Assembly (NCBI GenBank): GCA_000328365.1
Contig: KB298688.1
Span: 1-64,000 of the forward strand
From: Capitella teleta
Taxonomy: Eukaryota > Annelida > Polychaeta > Capitellidae
Direction: 5' to 3'
Length of the DNA: 64,000 nt
The notes beneath the pieces were generated by a model, which had not been told where the DNA came from, made no database searches, and was given only the letters and a program-made list of their open reading frames with translations. Of the stretch, positions 54,005 to 64,000 are shown piece by piece (the stretch's first letter is position 1; each line of letters begins with the position of its first letter). Both the position numbers and the translations under genes were made by a program.

Positions 54005-56825
54005 ATGCTGGTGAACAACATCAATGAAACTGTTCTGACGACCGGACCCACGTGTAATGTTATCGAACGAAACGAAACTGGATGTCCGCTTGGATTTCCT
54101 TGTATCCATGGTTACTGCATGAACGAAACTGAAGCTGCAGGGAATTTTATGCGATTCCGGTGCTTGTGTGATGATGGGTGGGTCGATTTCAGGTGTGGAA
54201 CATGCTGTGAGAGGAACTGTTCTTCACACGGTCTGTGTGTCGTGGATGAAGAAGCAAAGAGTACTTGTTCGTGTGATTGGGGATATTCAGGGGATTACTG
54301 TGAAGTGACTGATGGCCCAACAGGAAATTTAGCCACTCTGCCAGCAAAAGGTATCTCATTGTGAATGTTTGAAACTACATGTAACTCAAATGATTCACTA
54401 TGACTTAATGTAGATATACACCATGCAAGCGTGCGAAAGCAGTTTAAAACCTAGTAGGTAATCCTTAAATATCACTCCGCGTGCATAATATGTGTACAGT
54501 GCACGCTGAGGAATCAGCCAATCAACGGCATTGTGCCATTGTTAGATCGGTACAAGGTCGCTGACAGGCTACAGCATATACACATCTCAGCCAACCATTG
54601 CTTGGATTTCAGAATTTGCAAAATTTTGGATCTGCCAAATCGAACATTCTGAAGTCATTATTACTACACCATACATGTGTATAAACAACTACTTAAAATC
54701 TGTAATCCGCTCTAATTAGTCTAACTTTGCCAATGCATTATTTTAAATCATATCTGTTTAGATATTTTGATAATATTAACTTTCTTCGGCTTCACGACTC
54801 ACGACTTATCATCAATATCAAACCATCTCGGCGAATGATTAAGCAGAAAATGTAATGACTAAGCTAAACTAACTCTTTAATTGTGACAAACCTATGATCT
54901 GATTACCCAGCAAACACAGAACGTTAGGCAAACGTGGGAGACACGTGTAGGTAACCTTCCCTAACGTTACAAAATAACGTTATCTAACGTTACTCAGGAT
55001 GGGGGCAATAACGTTATCTAACGTTACCATGGTACCATGGTAACGTTAGGTAACGTTACTGTAACGTTATCTAACGTTACAAAAAATTTACACCTAACCT
55101 AACCAAAAATAACTTAACCTAACCTAACCTAACCAAAAATAACCTGCATAGTAACATGATATGCATGCACCTCATGTTGTTTTAACGAACCTTAATTAAA
55201 GCCACTGCATAACGTTTAATCTCATATTAAGTTACCAAACTTCATCAACCATTAGCTGCATATGTACAATTAATTATAATTATATCTTGCTTCTTCCTCA
55301 AAAATGTGCAGTTTAGAAATGAGGAATGTACATTGCAGAAGCTGCCTAAATTGTTGTCATCAAAATCACTCTCAAAGTTATTTTGCCAGTTTTACTCCTA
55401 AACAAACCAATGATTAGCCATATATATAATTAGGATGAAATTAAGAGTGTGTGTGGGTACGTAGTAGTATTTTTAAAACTTATGCATGTAATGATATATA
55501 CATGTAGTACGAGGCGTGACATATATTTTTAAAACATTTGGGCTTAACCCCATGCCGTCTGCCCAACGGCATTGGGGGAAGTTACACTCTGCACAGACTT
55601 AAAAATAACCAAAAGGGCTTCCATTGTTGGGTTGAAATTCATTTGACAAAGCTCTGTATAGACCTTGCAATAATAGAGCGTGAAAATTTCCTTCAGAGTT
55701 TAAAGGTGAGTACTAACTCAAAAGATCAAGATCAAGCAATTCCGTCACCCCTTTACCCCCACCCCCTCCCCCTGAATCTGAAATGCAATTAAAATCCCTT
55801 TTTTTAATCAGGCTGTTTTTGTGCATCAATTTTCATTGTGCGAAATAAGCATTTATATATATATATATATATTAGATAAATAATGAATAAATATGTTTGA
55901 ATGGTACACGTAATTGGCAAAAGCCCAAAAGATTATTTGGGTTTAAACTTTGAGGAATCTTTACCGCGACTAACCTTTTACTTATAATTATAGTGATCTC
56001 TTTAATTATACAGACATTTGTAATCATCCGTTATACTTATATATTAATAATCCTGTGTATTTGTCACAATCCTTTCGCAGACGTCTGGAAGAACAAAGAA
56101 TATTTCTTTGTTTTGTTGCTGCTGATCCTGCTCATCAGCGGAATACTGACGATCTACTTCCTCTGGCGCAGGAAAGCTGCGGTAGTGATGCGCCTTGTTG
56201 ACAAATACCAAATTTGGCGGGAAAATTCAAATGGTATCCATAGAAACCATTCCACGAATCAACTGTTTCTATTCTTGTGCGTTGCAGCTCCGTGTCAATA
56301 CGACGCGTTCGTGTCGTATCGTACCCAAGACCCCGACGAAAGTTTTGTTTACAAACAACTGAGAAGAAAACTTGAAGACGAAGCCAAACTTAAGCTGTGT
56401 TTACATGGACGCGATTTCACTCCAGGCGAAGGTAATCATAACGCACTTAATTATAACATGCTGGTTATTCTTCTTTAGCCATTGCAAATAACATCATTTC
56501 TGCCGTCAACAACAGCAGGTACACTATTCTAATTCTCTCTCCGAGATTCGTTGAAAGCGAATGGACTCGCTTTGAGTATCAGGTACTTGTAGACATAACG
56601 ACCAATCAATCAAGTACTTCTTTAATGATTCTGCAGGTGGCCCAACGGAGCATGTTGCAACTTCGACATCGAATCATTCCTGTTCTTTTTGAGGATTTTG
56701 AGATCCAGAATTCGGACCCGAACCTTCGTCTGATCCTAAGCACTATCACATATCTGAAGTGGGATCCAGAACAATCCACTCGTTTCTGGGAAAAACTGAA
56801 TTTGATCTTGAATAAAAATTCCTGA
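54005..56825 (+). CDS. EGF-EGF-TM-TIR receptor without LRRs
   Basis: Five exons join in perfect phase: 54005-54350, 56081-56233, 56288-56431, 56479-56582 and 56637-56825. They give 311 residues. The ectodomain has two EGF-like modules (C27-C33-C38-C53-C55-C64 and about C68-C72-C78-C88-C90-C99) and N-glycosylation sites such as N7ET, N23ET and N40ET. A membrane helix spans about 124-144 (FFVLLLLILLISGILTIYF) and is followed by RRK. The TIR domain fills about 169-305. Box 1 is YDAFVSYR (171-178), the BB loop is RDFTPGE (208-214) with the signalling Pro, and box 3 is FW (299-300). It closely resembles Toll-like receptor TIR domains, but there are no LRRs. No signal peptide is seen: the ATG follows an in-frame stop, so either a signal-anchor topology or a missed exon applies. 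A role in MyD88-type signalling is inferred from the TIR family only. Confidence 0.9.
54351..56080 (+). other. Large first intron of the EGF-TIR gene
   Basis: This 1.73-kb intron separates the EGF exon from the TM exon and carries the TAACGTTA palindrome cluster and CCTAA tract. An open stretch at about 55538-55695 ends in a donor-like AAG|GTGAG and could be a skipped exon. It shows no family motif, and I do not include it. Confidence 0.5.
54950..55145. repeat. TAACGTTA palindrome cluster and CCTAA tract
   Basis: About ten AACGTT words occur within 130 bases. At 55018-55049 there is a perfect 32-base palindrome centred on GGTACC, extendable to 55006-55061 with two mismatches. A further near-palindrome lies at 55061-55080. 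From about 55085 to 55143 the DNA changes to repeated CCTAA units broken by AAAAATAA. The cluster can extrude a hairpin and may be a fold-back element. It lies in the large first intron of the EGF-TIR gene. Confidence 0.8.
56811..56816 (+). promoter_or_regulatory. AATAAA overlapping the end of the EGF-TIR reading frame
   Basis: The codons for LNKNS contain AATAAA just before the TGA. No other canonical hexamer is obvious in the next 100 bases, so this one may direct cleavage with a very short 3' UTR. Confidence 0.4.
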
Positions 56826-57244
56826 GTTTTGAATTGTTCTAATAATTATTGCTAAATCCTATATTTTAAATCAGCGATTAAGTGTTGCTTCAGCCATAAA
56901 GTGTTGAATCGGACAGTTTTAATAACAATTATCGATGGTCTAATTATTCTCCTCGAGATATACTTGCTATTAGTGATCAATATCTTACTCGTGTTGGCCA
57001 GAGAAACAGAGAAATTAAATCCAAAATCAGCACACAAAATGAGCATTATTGATTGATCGTCGTGTGTTTTTTTTTTTCTCTCAATGTTTGAAAAAAAACT
57101 TTTCAGTTGAAGCCACTCGATCAAGGCCCGTTTTAGCTGTTAATTCCTCTGAGAAGGAAGTTTATCACCTGGAAATTGTGGGATTAGGGAAACATTTCGT
57201 GACCGAACATTATATTATAAGCTATAACAATATTCTCACACTTA

Positions 57245-57871
57245 TTGGGTGTAAATATCGGATCTGATTCAGAGTCTTTGAATTTAAAACTTGGTGCAAA
57301 TGATTTGACTTGCAGAACTAATGTACTTTTGTCTAAATTTTCTTATTGTGATTCGAATATTCTTTTCTGTTTGTTAAACGCATACTGTACAAATTTTTAT
57401 GCCTCTCCTTTGTGGTGTTTTGAGAATTATGATATAAAACAATTAATTATTTCATGAATCTGGCGACTAAGTCAACGAACCAGATCTTGTTTGATTCCAC
57501 ACATTATCTCTAAACCAAATGTATTATATCAGCTTTTATCTCGTTTTATTTCATTTATCGTAAAATGTAAGGACAGTCAGAATCCAATTGTTAAATTATG
57601 TTATGTTTTAGTTAAGACCAGTTCCTCTGCCGTTGCAAGAGTTTTATTGTCTAGCATTAATGTCAGTATTGTTGATTTGGAGAACATTTCTATTGAGAAA
57701 CTCAAGGCTCTCTTTAACGATGATGATCACAGTAATGATCAACATGTTTCAGTTGGGCAGGCCATTGCCGAATTATGTTCCGTTCGCGATCGGGCCATGT
57801 ACAGCCCTCTTAACCAACAGGAAGTTGGGGCCCTCATTGAATTCTTAGGTACGAAATTTGTTTGTATTTGA
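57245..57871 (+). mobile_element. LINE C-terminal relic
   Basis: The first part encodes GVNIGSDSESLNLKLGANDL and then FCLLNAYCTNFYASPLWCF. This is the post-polymerase region typical of Jockey/CR1-like LINEs (a K-YCT-Y---LW pattern). After stops the frame continues about 120 residues (SRFISFIVKCKDSQNPIV...), which resembles the RFISRI..C.N...N end of such elements. It is interrupted and truncated. The final part could include unrelated sequence. It is a dead copy between two immune-type genes. Confidence 0.7.
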
Positions 57872-59993
57872 AATAATGTAATAATTTACCTTTTTTTTTT
57901 TTTTTTTTTTTTGACTTACATCTCTACAATTCTGTGACAGGTTCGTTACGAAATAAATGATATATATAAGACACTCACAAATATAGGCCCTATAGCGTTG
58001 CCTCGCCAATTACTTATTTTATGCATGTATATTTCGGTTCCTGTGCAATATACGATATGAATATAATTACATGTATGGGTATCAATCTCATTCATAAACA
58101 TCATTTACAGTGAATACACAGATTATCTAGCGCGTCGTCTGCAGACTGGATGGCCTGATCATTACGTACGACATGAATGCTGTATGAAGTGGAACACAAT
58201 GAGCACACGTTGCTGGATGACGAGTGAGCTGAAAACGATAAAAAAAGCGGTATCTCTCAGCTATGTTTCCAACTGCACTAATGAGTGGTGTTATTCTGTC
58301 GTGCTCTAACGAGAACACCCAAGTAGTGGTAGCGGTGTGTGTTCCGAGGTGACGGACGACTACCGAAGTCAACGACTGGCATTCGGAGTTGAGGTACAGG
58401 TACTTGAATTAATTACACGTAACTTCAATGAAGAGGTTTCTGTGCTGAATTTTGTTTCCGTTCAAGAGGCATTCATATGTCACGTTTACTATAACTGATA
58501 TCACATTACCGAAGAAACTCTTTAAACTCTTTGTCGTACATGTATGATTTGACAACTTATTAGGCTTATTAGGCGAAAATATTGTGGATCTGCATATGTC
58601 GTCACCTTGGACATTTATTCACTCCGCCATTGAGTTGTGTCGATGTTTTGGCAGTATTCGCTCCAACGCTAGCGGCTGTTAAAATCACGTTAAATTGATA
58701 AGAAGAGTTCGCCAATATTCTTGACGTGTTATTTGAAGCAGAGGAAAATTCTCTTCCGGTTTGTGGCAGACCAATCAGAAGATATATCAAAATATAGATA
58801 TATATAGCTCTTTATCTTATATAGATAAATATAGCTCTTACTTGTAATAAAGCTGTATTCACTGGTTCCCTGGTCATATATATTATTATGACATATATAG
58901 GCACACACCGATGACAGGTGGTATCTCATTGACTGCTATTTATAGTAACATTTAGTCGACTGGTCGTATTCAGCAATTACTATTAATTCAATTTCACTCG
59001 TTTCGCCTTGTGAGCCATCCTGGGAATTCCGAGTGACGTCATGTGAAATCGAGTGAAATGGATGTACCAAAATAGGGGTGAGTTTTCATCGATGTGTGCC
59101 GGTGCTTCTTTTCAGTGGCGCCGCGCCGGAGACCAGTGAATAAAGCTGTACAGCCGTACACATCGGCACAATAATCGGATATAACATAAATTTTAAAAAG
59201 GCCACTTCCCATCTGTACTGTTTGACTAATGTTTTAATGCATAGATTCGGACATAGCTCAATTGATGCAATACGCTCATTGTTATTACTTTCTTTTCTTT
59301 TTCGTATCGCTCCGCGTACGTTTGAAGGTTGACCTCTCTGGGATTCAAGAAATATCGAGTAAATGGTAACAACATAGTGAAATTGGAAATAAGTACACAC
59401 AGGGAACACGTAAAAAACTCACCAGAAGGACACTTGTATAATTAACGGTTCTCGTACTATCATAAAAATGATTTCATTCATAACTCCATGGCATGAATAG
59501 CAGCCACCCCATAAACAATTTAAGATTCGATCATTGTTTTAATTCTTACATGCATGCACTCTGTCATTAGTGAGAATTAGAGTTCTGTCGTGCTTTATAT
59601 TTGATGATTAATTTTAGAAACGCACAAAAAAAGTTTATCAAGAGGCATGCATATTTTAAGTGACCAAGCTACAAATTGCGTGCCCTAAAAGACGTGTTGC
59701 ATTTATGATGGGTGTATGTTTTTAGATTTTTCAATTACTTATTACGAATTGCTTTTTTTTTTTTTTACTTTTTACTCTTATGTTGTAGCTTTCTTTTCAC
59801 TTCTTCAAATGTGCACACTATACCCGAGGAATTATTTTCAGTCACAAGAAAGAATTAACGGGGAAATTAAATAAATTTTATTATGGTAATAATTTAAAGC
59901 GAAAAATAGCTGATTGATACAAATCTGATTAATAGTAAAACACATGAGATTCTTTGAAAGAGGAACTCTATGGCGGCCGATCAAGCTGAACAA
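57872..59993. other. Intergenic region between EGF-TIR and IL-17 genes
   Basis: No gene is supported. It contains a T-rich homopolymer at about 57890-57912, TACATGTA octamers near 58070 and 58540, and the IL-17 polyadenylation signal. Short open frames on the minus strand near 58130-58370 and 59090-59410 lack motifs. Confidence 0.5.
59877..59882 (-). promoter_or_regulatory. Polyadenylation signal of the IL-17 gene
   Basis: AATAAA on the minus strand lies about 110 bases after the IL-17 stop codon. Confidence 0.55.
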
Positions 59994-60721
59994 TTAATGG
60001 GCAACTGGTGTCATGGCGCACGTGCAGCCGACCTTGAGTCTGTACATTTGTGGTTTGTAGACGCATCGTCCTTCAAAGTCTACTTCAGTGGTCCTGACTA
60101 GAATGGGAACAGGGACATCGACCGCTTCGCATGAACTATCAACAGAGCCACGTGGCCCACAGGGGCAGGCTCCAGATGGTCTGCACAGGCAGGAGGCTTC
60201 AACCAGCAAAGGGGGATAGCGCATCTTGGCATTCTTCGTTTCAATGTACGTCCAGGGGCACATGGATCTCAGTCGGAGGTCATCCGTGGCATCCAAGGAA
60301 GGCAGTCCATCCATGGTTTCGACTTGGACTGCTGGCACACAGGACGTGCATGATCCATCATGACCAGGAGGAGTGCAGCCGGTGAATTCTGGACACTGGA
60401 ACTGGCGTCCGGTGTAGATATCCGATCGATTCTGACTCAGCTGTAAGGAGAAGCAAAAATAAAAATTAAAAATGAATCATGAAAGATTTGGTTTGTACAA
60501 AATTGAAAATTGAAATGAATGCGATTACGGAGAAGTGCAATCTGAGCAGAAGCACGTACCTCAAGGAATGGTTTCGCCATCAAGAAAGACGAGTGTTGGC
60601 AAGTGTTCTCCAGACTCCTCATCCACTGGAACTTCAGATCTTGTTCTGGTGTGTCGTTACAAGCGTTTACAGATACTGTAAGCAGAGTCCAGAACAGCAG
60701 AATGCATTCGCACAGAGCCAT
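59994..60721 (-). CDS. Interleukin-17-family cystine-knot cytokine
   Basis: Two exons (60560-60721 and 59994-60440) join in phase 0 to 202 residues. Residues 1-20 form a signal peptide (MALCECILLFWTLLTVSVNA). The core matches the IL-17 family: a CPW motif, RYPPLLVEASCLC, a central SSCEAVDVPVPILVRT strand and the hallmark VGCTC close to the end (VGCTCAMTPVAH). These cysteines are those expected for the IL-17 cystine-knot fold. Extra Cys-rich text before the CPW (FQCPEFTGCTP, SCTSC) and a CRPSGACPCGP insert are typical of invertebrate members in my experience. IL-17 ligands are secreted and act through IL-17 receptors with SEFIR domains, driving NF-kB-type responses. The gene is complete, with TATA and kappaB-like sites upstream. 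Confidence 0.94.
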
Positions 60722-60755
60722 GGCGCTGAGTGTTGAATAGATAATTCACTTGCCC

Positions 60756-60762
60756 TTTTATA
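60756..60762 (-). promoter_or_regulatory. TATA box of the IL-17 gene
   Basis: TATAAAA, within ATTATAAAAGGG on the minus strand, lies 35 bases upstream of the IL-17 ATG. This predicts a start site just before the ATG and a very short 5' UTR. Confidence 0.65.
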
Positions 60763-60833
60763 ATCACGAATCCTTCAGTAATACTTCCTGTGTCGTTGAT
60801 TTTTTTTTTTCAGATCTCTCAGCGATTGAATTT

Positions 60834-60844
60834 GGGACATTCCC
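60834..60844. promoter_or_regulatory. kappaB-like site upstream of IL-17
   Basis: GGGACATTCCC fits the NF-kB/Rel consensus GGGRNWYYCC on both strands. It lies about 75 bases upstream of the TATA box. Binding is inferred from the consensus only. Confidence 0.5.
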
Positions 60845-62736
60845 AAATCAATCGACCCAGATGTTATCTATAAAGTGATAATCTCATTCAACAGTGAACA
60901 TTAATTAGCTTTGAACCCAAGTGCCAAATTAACAAACATTCATATTAAAATGTGGTTCAATACTTTCAATTGCAATACCATGAAACTTTGAAGATATCCC
61001 TCGATTCCCACATCCAGATTTGTCTTTATGTTAACTACAGGTAAGCATACCCAATACTTGAGTATTCGTAATAACAAGGGCTTTAAGAGGCTTTAAAATA
61101 AATAGTATAGCGTGCACTGCAGTTTATGGCGAAAAAAAGTTCATAATCGATTTTTCAGTGTGGGAAATACTTAAGTTTATAATTAGCCAGTCACGACGCC
61201 AGAGGAAATTTTCCTGCTTTCTGCAGTCATCGCACACAATGGAAGCCTTGGAAGGTGTCAAACACGAAAGGACATTTCCACTTCACTGCCGTATCTTCAG
61301 GTACAGACGGGTCGCAGGCAATTGAACGCCTAAATGTCCTCCCCAAACAGTGCGTTTATGGGTTAATATACTTCTGTTCACACTGCTCGATCTATCCACT
61401 GCTGAGTGAAACACACAAGTGGATACTACACACAGAGAAACAGGGCGCTTGTATGTATGCATGTCTAAATTATATTTCATATCCTATGGGGTACATGATG
61501 GTCCTGTAATTGCCCATAAGAAGCAATGTAAACACGGTCAGTAAGACAAAGAACTTCCTGCTGTAGGCAACAATTCAGCTCCTATTTTTCTTCCCATTTT
61601 TCCCTCCTGTCCGCATGTGCATGTCCTCCATCACCCTCATTGGCCTAATCCCGTGTCCCTTTAATCCTACGCCTTATATCACCATGGCAACGGATGCAAG
61701 CGGTGTCACTCCAGATGCGGCACCACACAAATAAGTCAACGAAGTTTACTTGATTCATGGTTTAGTTAATTACCTGATTGGAATGTCCCTATTAATTACT
61801 AACAAAGTAACAGTTCTATTAAAAACATTGAACAAAGCACACGTGGAATTACAAATGGTAACCATCTTGGTGTCCATACATGTACATTCTACAATGGAGA
61901 ACAGACCATACACGGTCTACTTTATGACTATGCCCTAATGGAGGCAAATGCTGTGTCGGCCAACCAGCAGCAGGTCGCATGTCACCATACTAACGTTGGA
62001 CTTGCAAATTAACGGCTTAGGGATGAATGGACTGCCTTGGAAACAACTATAACATGCAAACGTGACCATGTTTTGGCTTTTCTGTCAATCTGCCAGGTGC
62101 TACCTGTGTATCCAATAGCCATCGATATATGATGAGTGTATGGGTGTGAAATAATAACGTTTGAACTGACGTCACCTGGCCTACAATTACATTTAGGCCT
62201 ACACTTATCTAGGCATTAATTATATTAATTATATTTGATTTAGACAGTCATCTTTTTTTCATTTCCTTGGCAATCAATCATATTGTTGTTCCCATTAGGA
62301 TACTCGCTTCTTTTTATCTGTGTCCTTGACCTTGAAGAGGACCTCTTTTTATTTCCAAAATGTTTTAAGTCGATTCTATGGGCTTTTGTGAGAATCGAGA
62401 ATAGTATTCAAGCTTCATGACATCACGACAGTGAAATCGTAAGCTACAAGAAAGCAAGATTTTGAACTTCCCAAATTCGATGTACATGTATTTAGGAATA
62501 AGCCCACAGCAAGTGTCATTAATATTTTTCTGTCAAAAAGCGCATTTGTCTTTTGGGAAGCATCCTTTATCATCCGTTACGGGTTATGAAAACAATCAAG
62601 AGGTCCTCTTTAACGAAGACCTATAAATTCCATTCCATAAAAAAACACCACGTCATTCGGTGGGCCTAATCCTTGTAAGTACTTGAGCTTTAAGAACAAA
62701 ATGTGCACAGTATTAGATTATTATATAAAAGGAAAT
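60845..62736. other. Intergenic region between IL-17 and the single-pass glycoprotein
   Basis: No gene is supported. It contains a 22-base exact match (62158-62179) to part of the neighbouring coding exon. TACATGTA octamers lie near 61873 and 62482. Confidence 0.5.
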
Positions 62737-63282
62737 TTAATTATTGTCGGTTGTAATGGGCGATTCTTCTTCCTCTTTGATGGATGCCATACTCAATTCC
62801 GGTTTAGGTGACGTCACATCCGGTGATTTCACATACAACGAAGGGGCCGCCACAGCCATGGTGCATTCTGGGATGAGCGAAATGAGATTTTTCTCGATCA
62901 GCGTATTACGCATGCGTTGCTTTTCTCTCTTTCTCTTCTGTTGGTCGATTCTCGCGTAGCTCCTGAGGAAACCTTTAACTTCATATTCAAATTCTTGCTT
63001 CCGGAGCGTTGAGCCAATCATGAGCGCGATGCTCACTCCGTAGAGAAGAATAACAGCAACCGCGAAGTACATCGCACCCTTCGCGTCGTACGGTCGCAAC
63101 GTCGCCACCGTCACGTTTGAACTGACGTCACCTGGTTCGAATTTATATGCCACAAACATCGCTGTGGTGTTTTGAACATTCAGGCGCAGAATCATGTCTG
63201 GAACTTCGGGTTCTACGGGCACTGCAGCGATGATCAAAGTTTGGCAAAACGCCAACAGTCTGTGCAGAGTGGTGGTTTGCAT
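62737..63282 (-). CDS. Single-pass membrane glycoprotein, KCNE-like layout, unassigned
   Basis: ATG 63282 opens a 181-residue frame within a terminal exon that begins at an acceptor (TTCTCCAG) at 63327, so a 5' UTR exon lies further right. Residues about 6-20 (LHRLLAFCQTLIIAA) look like a signal peptide. A short ectodomain with N38TT and N56VT sites is followed by one helix at about 71-93 (MYFAVAVILLYGVSIALMIG). Next is a basic juxtamembrane stretch (LRKQEFEYEVKGFLRSYARI...KRKREKQRMR) and an acidic Ser-rich tail. Size, glycosylated N-terminus, helix and juxtamembrane motif recall KCNE potassium-channel beta subunits. The match is by layout and weak residue pattern only. It could be another small type I protein. 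Confidence 0.65.
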   Translation of the reverse strand: MQTTTLHRLLAFCQTLIIAAVPVEPEVPDMILRLNVQNTTAMFVAYKFEPGDVSSNVTVATLRPYDAKGAMYFAVAVILLYGVSIALMIGSTLRKQEFEYEVKGFLRSYARIDQQKRKREKQRMRNTLIEKNLISLIPECTMAVAAPSLYVKSPDVTSPKPELSMASIKEEEESPITTDNN

Positions 63283-63327
63283 GAGGCTGTTGGGATGACC
63301 GAGACGCCAGCGGTTTGCAGCATTACC

Positions 63328-64000
63328 CTGGAGAAGAAAGAAGAGAAATGAGATGGAACATGTGACGCATGGAAAGCTCACAATGTGAGCGATAATAGGC
63401 GTAATTGCTGTTGATGTCCGTATGGTAAGAGAAAACAGGTGATGGAGCACTTGCTGTGATGAAGGAAATTGTTGTTCTCTCAGACAATCAACAATGTAAT
63501 TATGCACAGGAAAACTCCATGGTAAAAATATTAAAGAAGAAATCAGTAACCATGGGCAATTCTTAGAAGTACCGTTAAACAGCTAGTAAAGAGTATGTTT
63601 AATAACAAGTCTCAAATGCATGAGGCACGTACTACACATTTCACAAAATCGACCAATTAATCAAATTACAATAAAAGAATAATTTATGTCATTTAATTTT
63701 CTACCGAGCTGACGATGACTCAGCACTATATTATATTATATATATATAATCATTATACCGAAAAATTCTCTGGTGGCACGAAGGCCACAAGCAACTCTCT
63801 TAAAATGGATATCTGGTTGTTTTGAAATAGGAACGCATGATAGAGAATGCATTCCAGAAGACAAAATATGATTTTTTGATAATAATAATAAAAATCAAAA
63901 TATTACACTTGCGGTGAGAATTTTCCTGGATACATACATCGAATTTGAGAGGTTAAAAAATTCGCTTTCATCTCGCGTTCGATTTCATGCGGTTGTGCTG
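63328..64000. other. Right edge, upstream of the single-pass glycoprotein
   Basis: AT-rich DNA with a short (AT)n tract near 63729-63750. It should hold the intron and 5' UTR exon of the neighbouring minus-strand gene. I cannot place the exon. Confidence 0.4.

Noticed and set aside
55538-55792. Open stretch with a donor-like end in the EGF-TIR intron
   Set aside because: Its phase is not needed, because the flanking exons join perfectly without it. No EGF or other motif is visible.

Overview
This window is nuclear DNA from a bilaterian animal. It carries spliced genes with GT-AG introns, long AT-rich intergenic DNA, LINE relics, a short inverted-repeat transposon, (AAT)n microsatellites and one assembly gap. 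The gene content fits a marine lophotrochozoan-type invertebrate such as a mollusc or brachiopod: IL-17, a TIR receptor without LRRs, a secreted multidomain protein of a type I know mainly from invertebrates, and many TACATGTA octamers. That placement is inference; no species can be named from the sequence.

The left part (about 1-29 kb) is gene-dense and holds three conserved housekeeping or developmental genes. RBX1 (+, 1366-2117) encodes the RING subunit of cullin ligases. DIS3 (-, 3177-7525) encodes the exosome nuclease and faces RBX1 tail to tail. FURRY (+, 12990-28791) encodes a scaffold of about 3,000 residues split into roughly 57 small exons. Most introns in RBX1 and DIS3, and many in FURRY, are only about 50-100 bases. 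FURRY has two candidate first exons that join the same second exon in the same phase. Between DIS3 and FURRY lie two LINE reverse-transcriptase relics and a long (AAT)n tract.

The middle part (about 29-54 kb) is sparse. It contains a small unrecognised membrane-type exon, a 241-base gap, two copies in opposite orientation of a TTAA-flanked piggyBac-like MITE, a truncated 7TM receptor exon next to one copy, and a large minus-strand gene (33398-40708). That gene encodes a secreted, Cys-rich, probably GPI-anchored protein with repeated C-x-FP segments. About 12 kb without a recognisable gene follows, containing a degenerate repeat with CRE-like TGACGTCA sites.

The right part (54-64 kb) looks immune-related. 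An EGF-EGF-TM-TIR receptor of 311 residues without LRRs (+, 54005-56825) lies tail to tail with an IL-17-type cystine-knot cytokine (-, 59994-60721). The cytokine gene has a TATA box and a kappaB-consensus site just upstream. A LINE relic lies between the two genes. Beyond IL-17 is a single-pass glycoprotein with KCNE-like layout (-, 62737-63282). A functional link between the TIR receptor and the cytokine is only a hypothesis based on proximity and family roles. I saw no LTR element, Polinton, CRISPR array, tRNA or rRNA.
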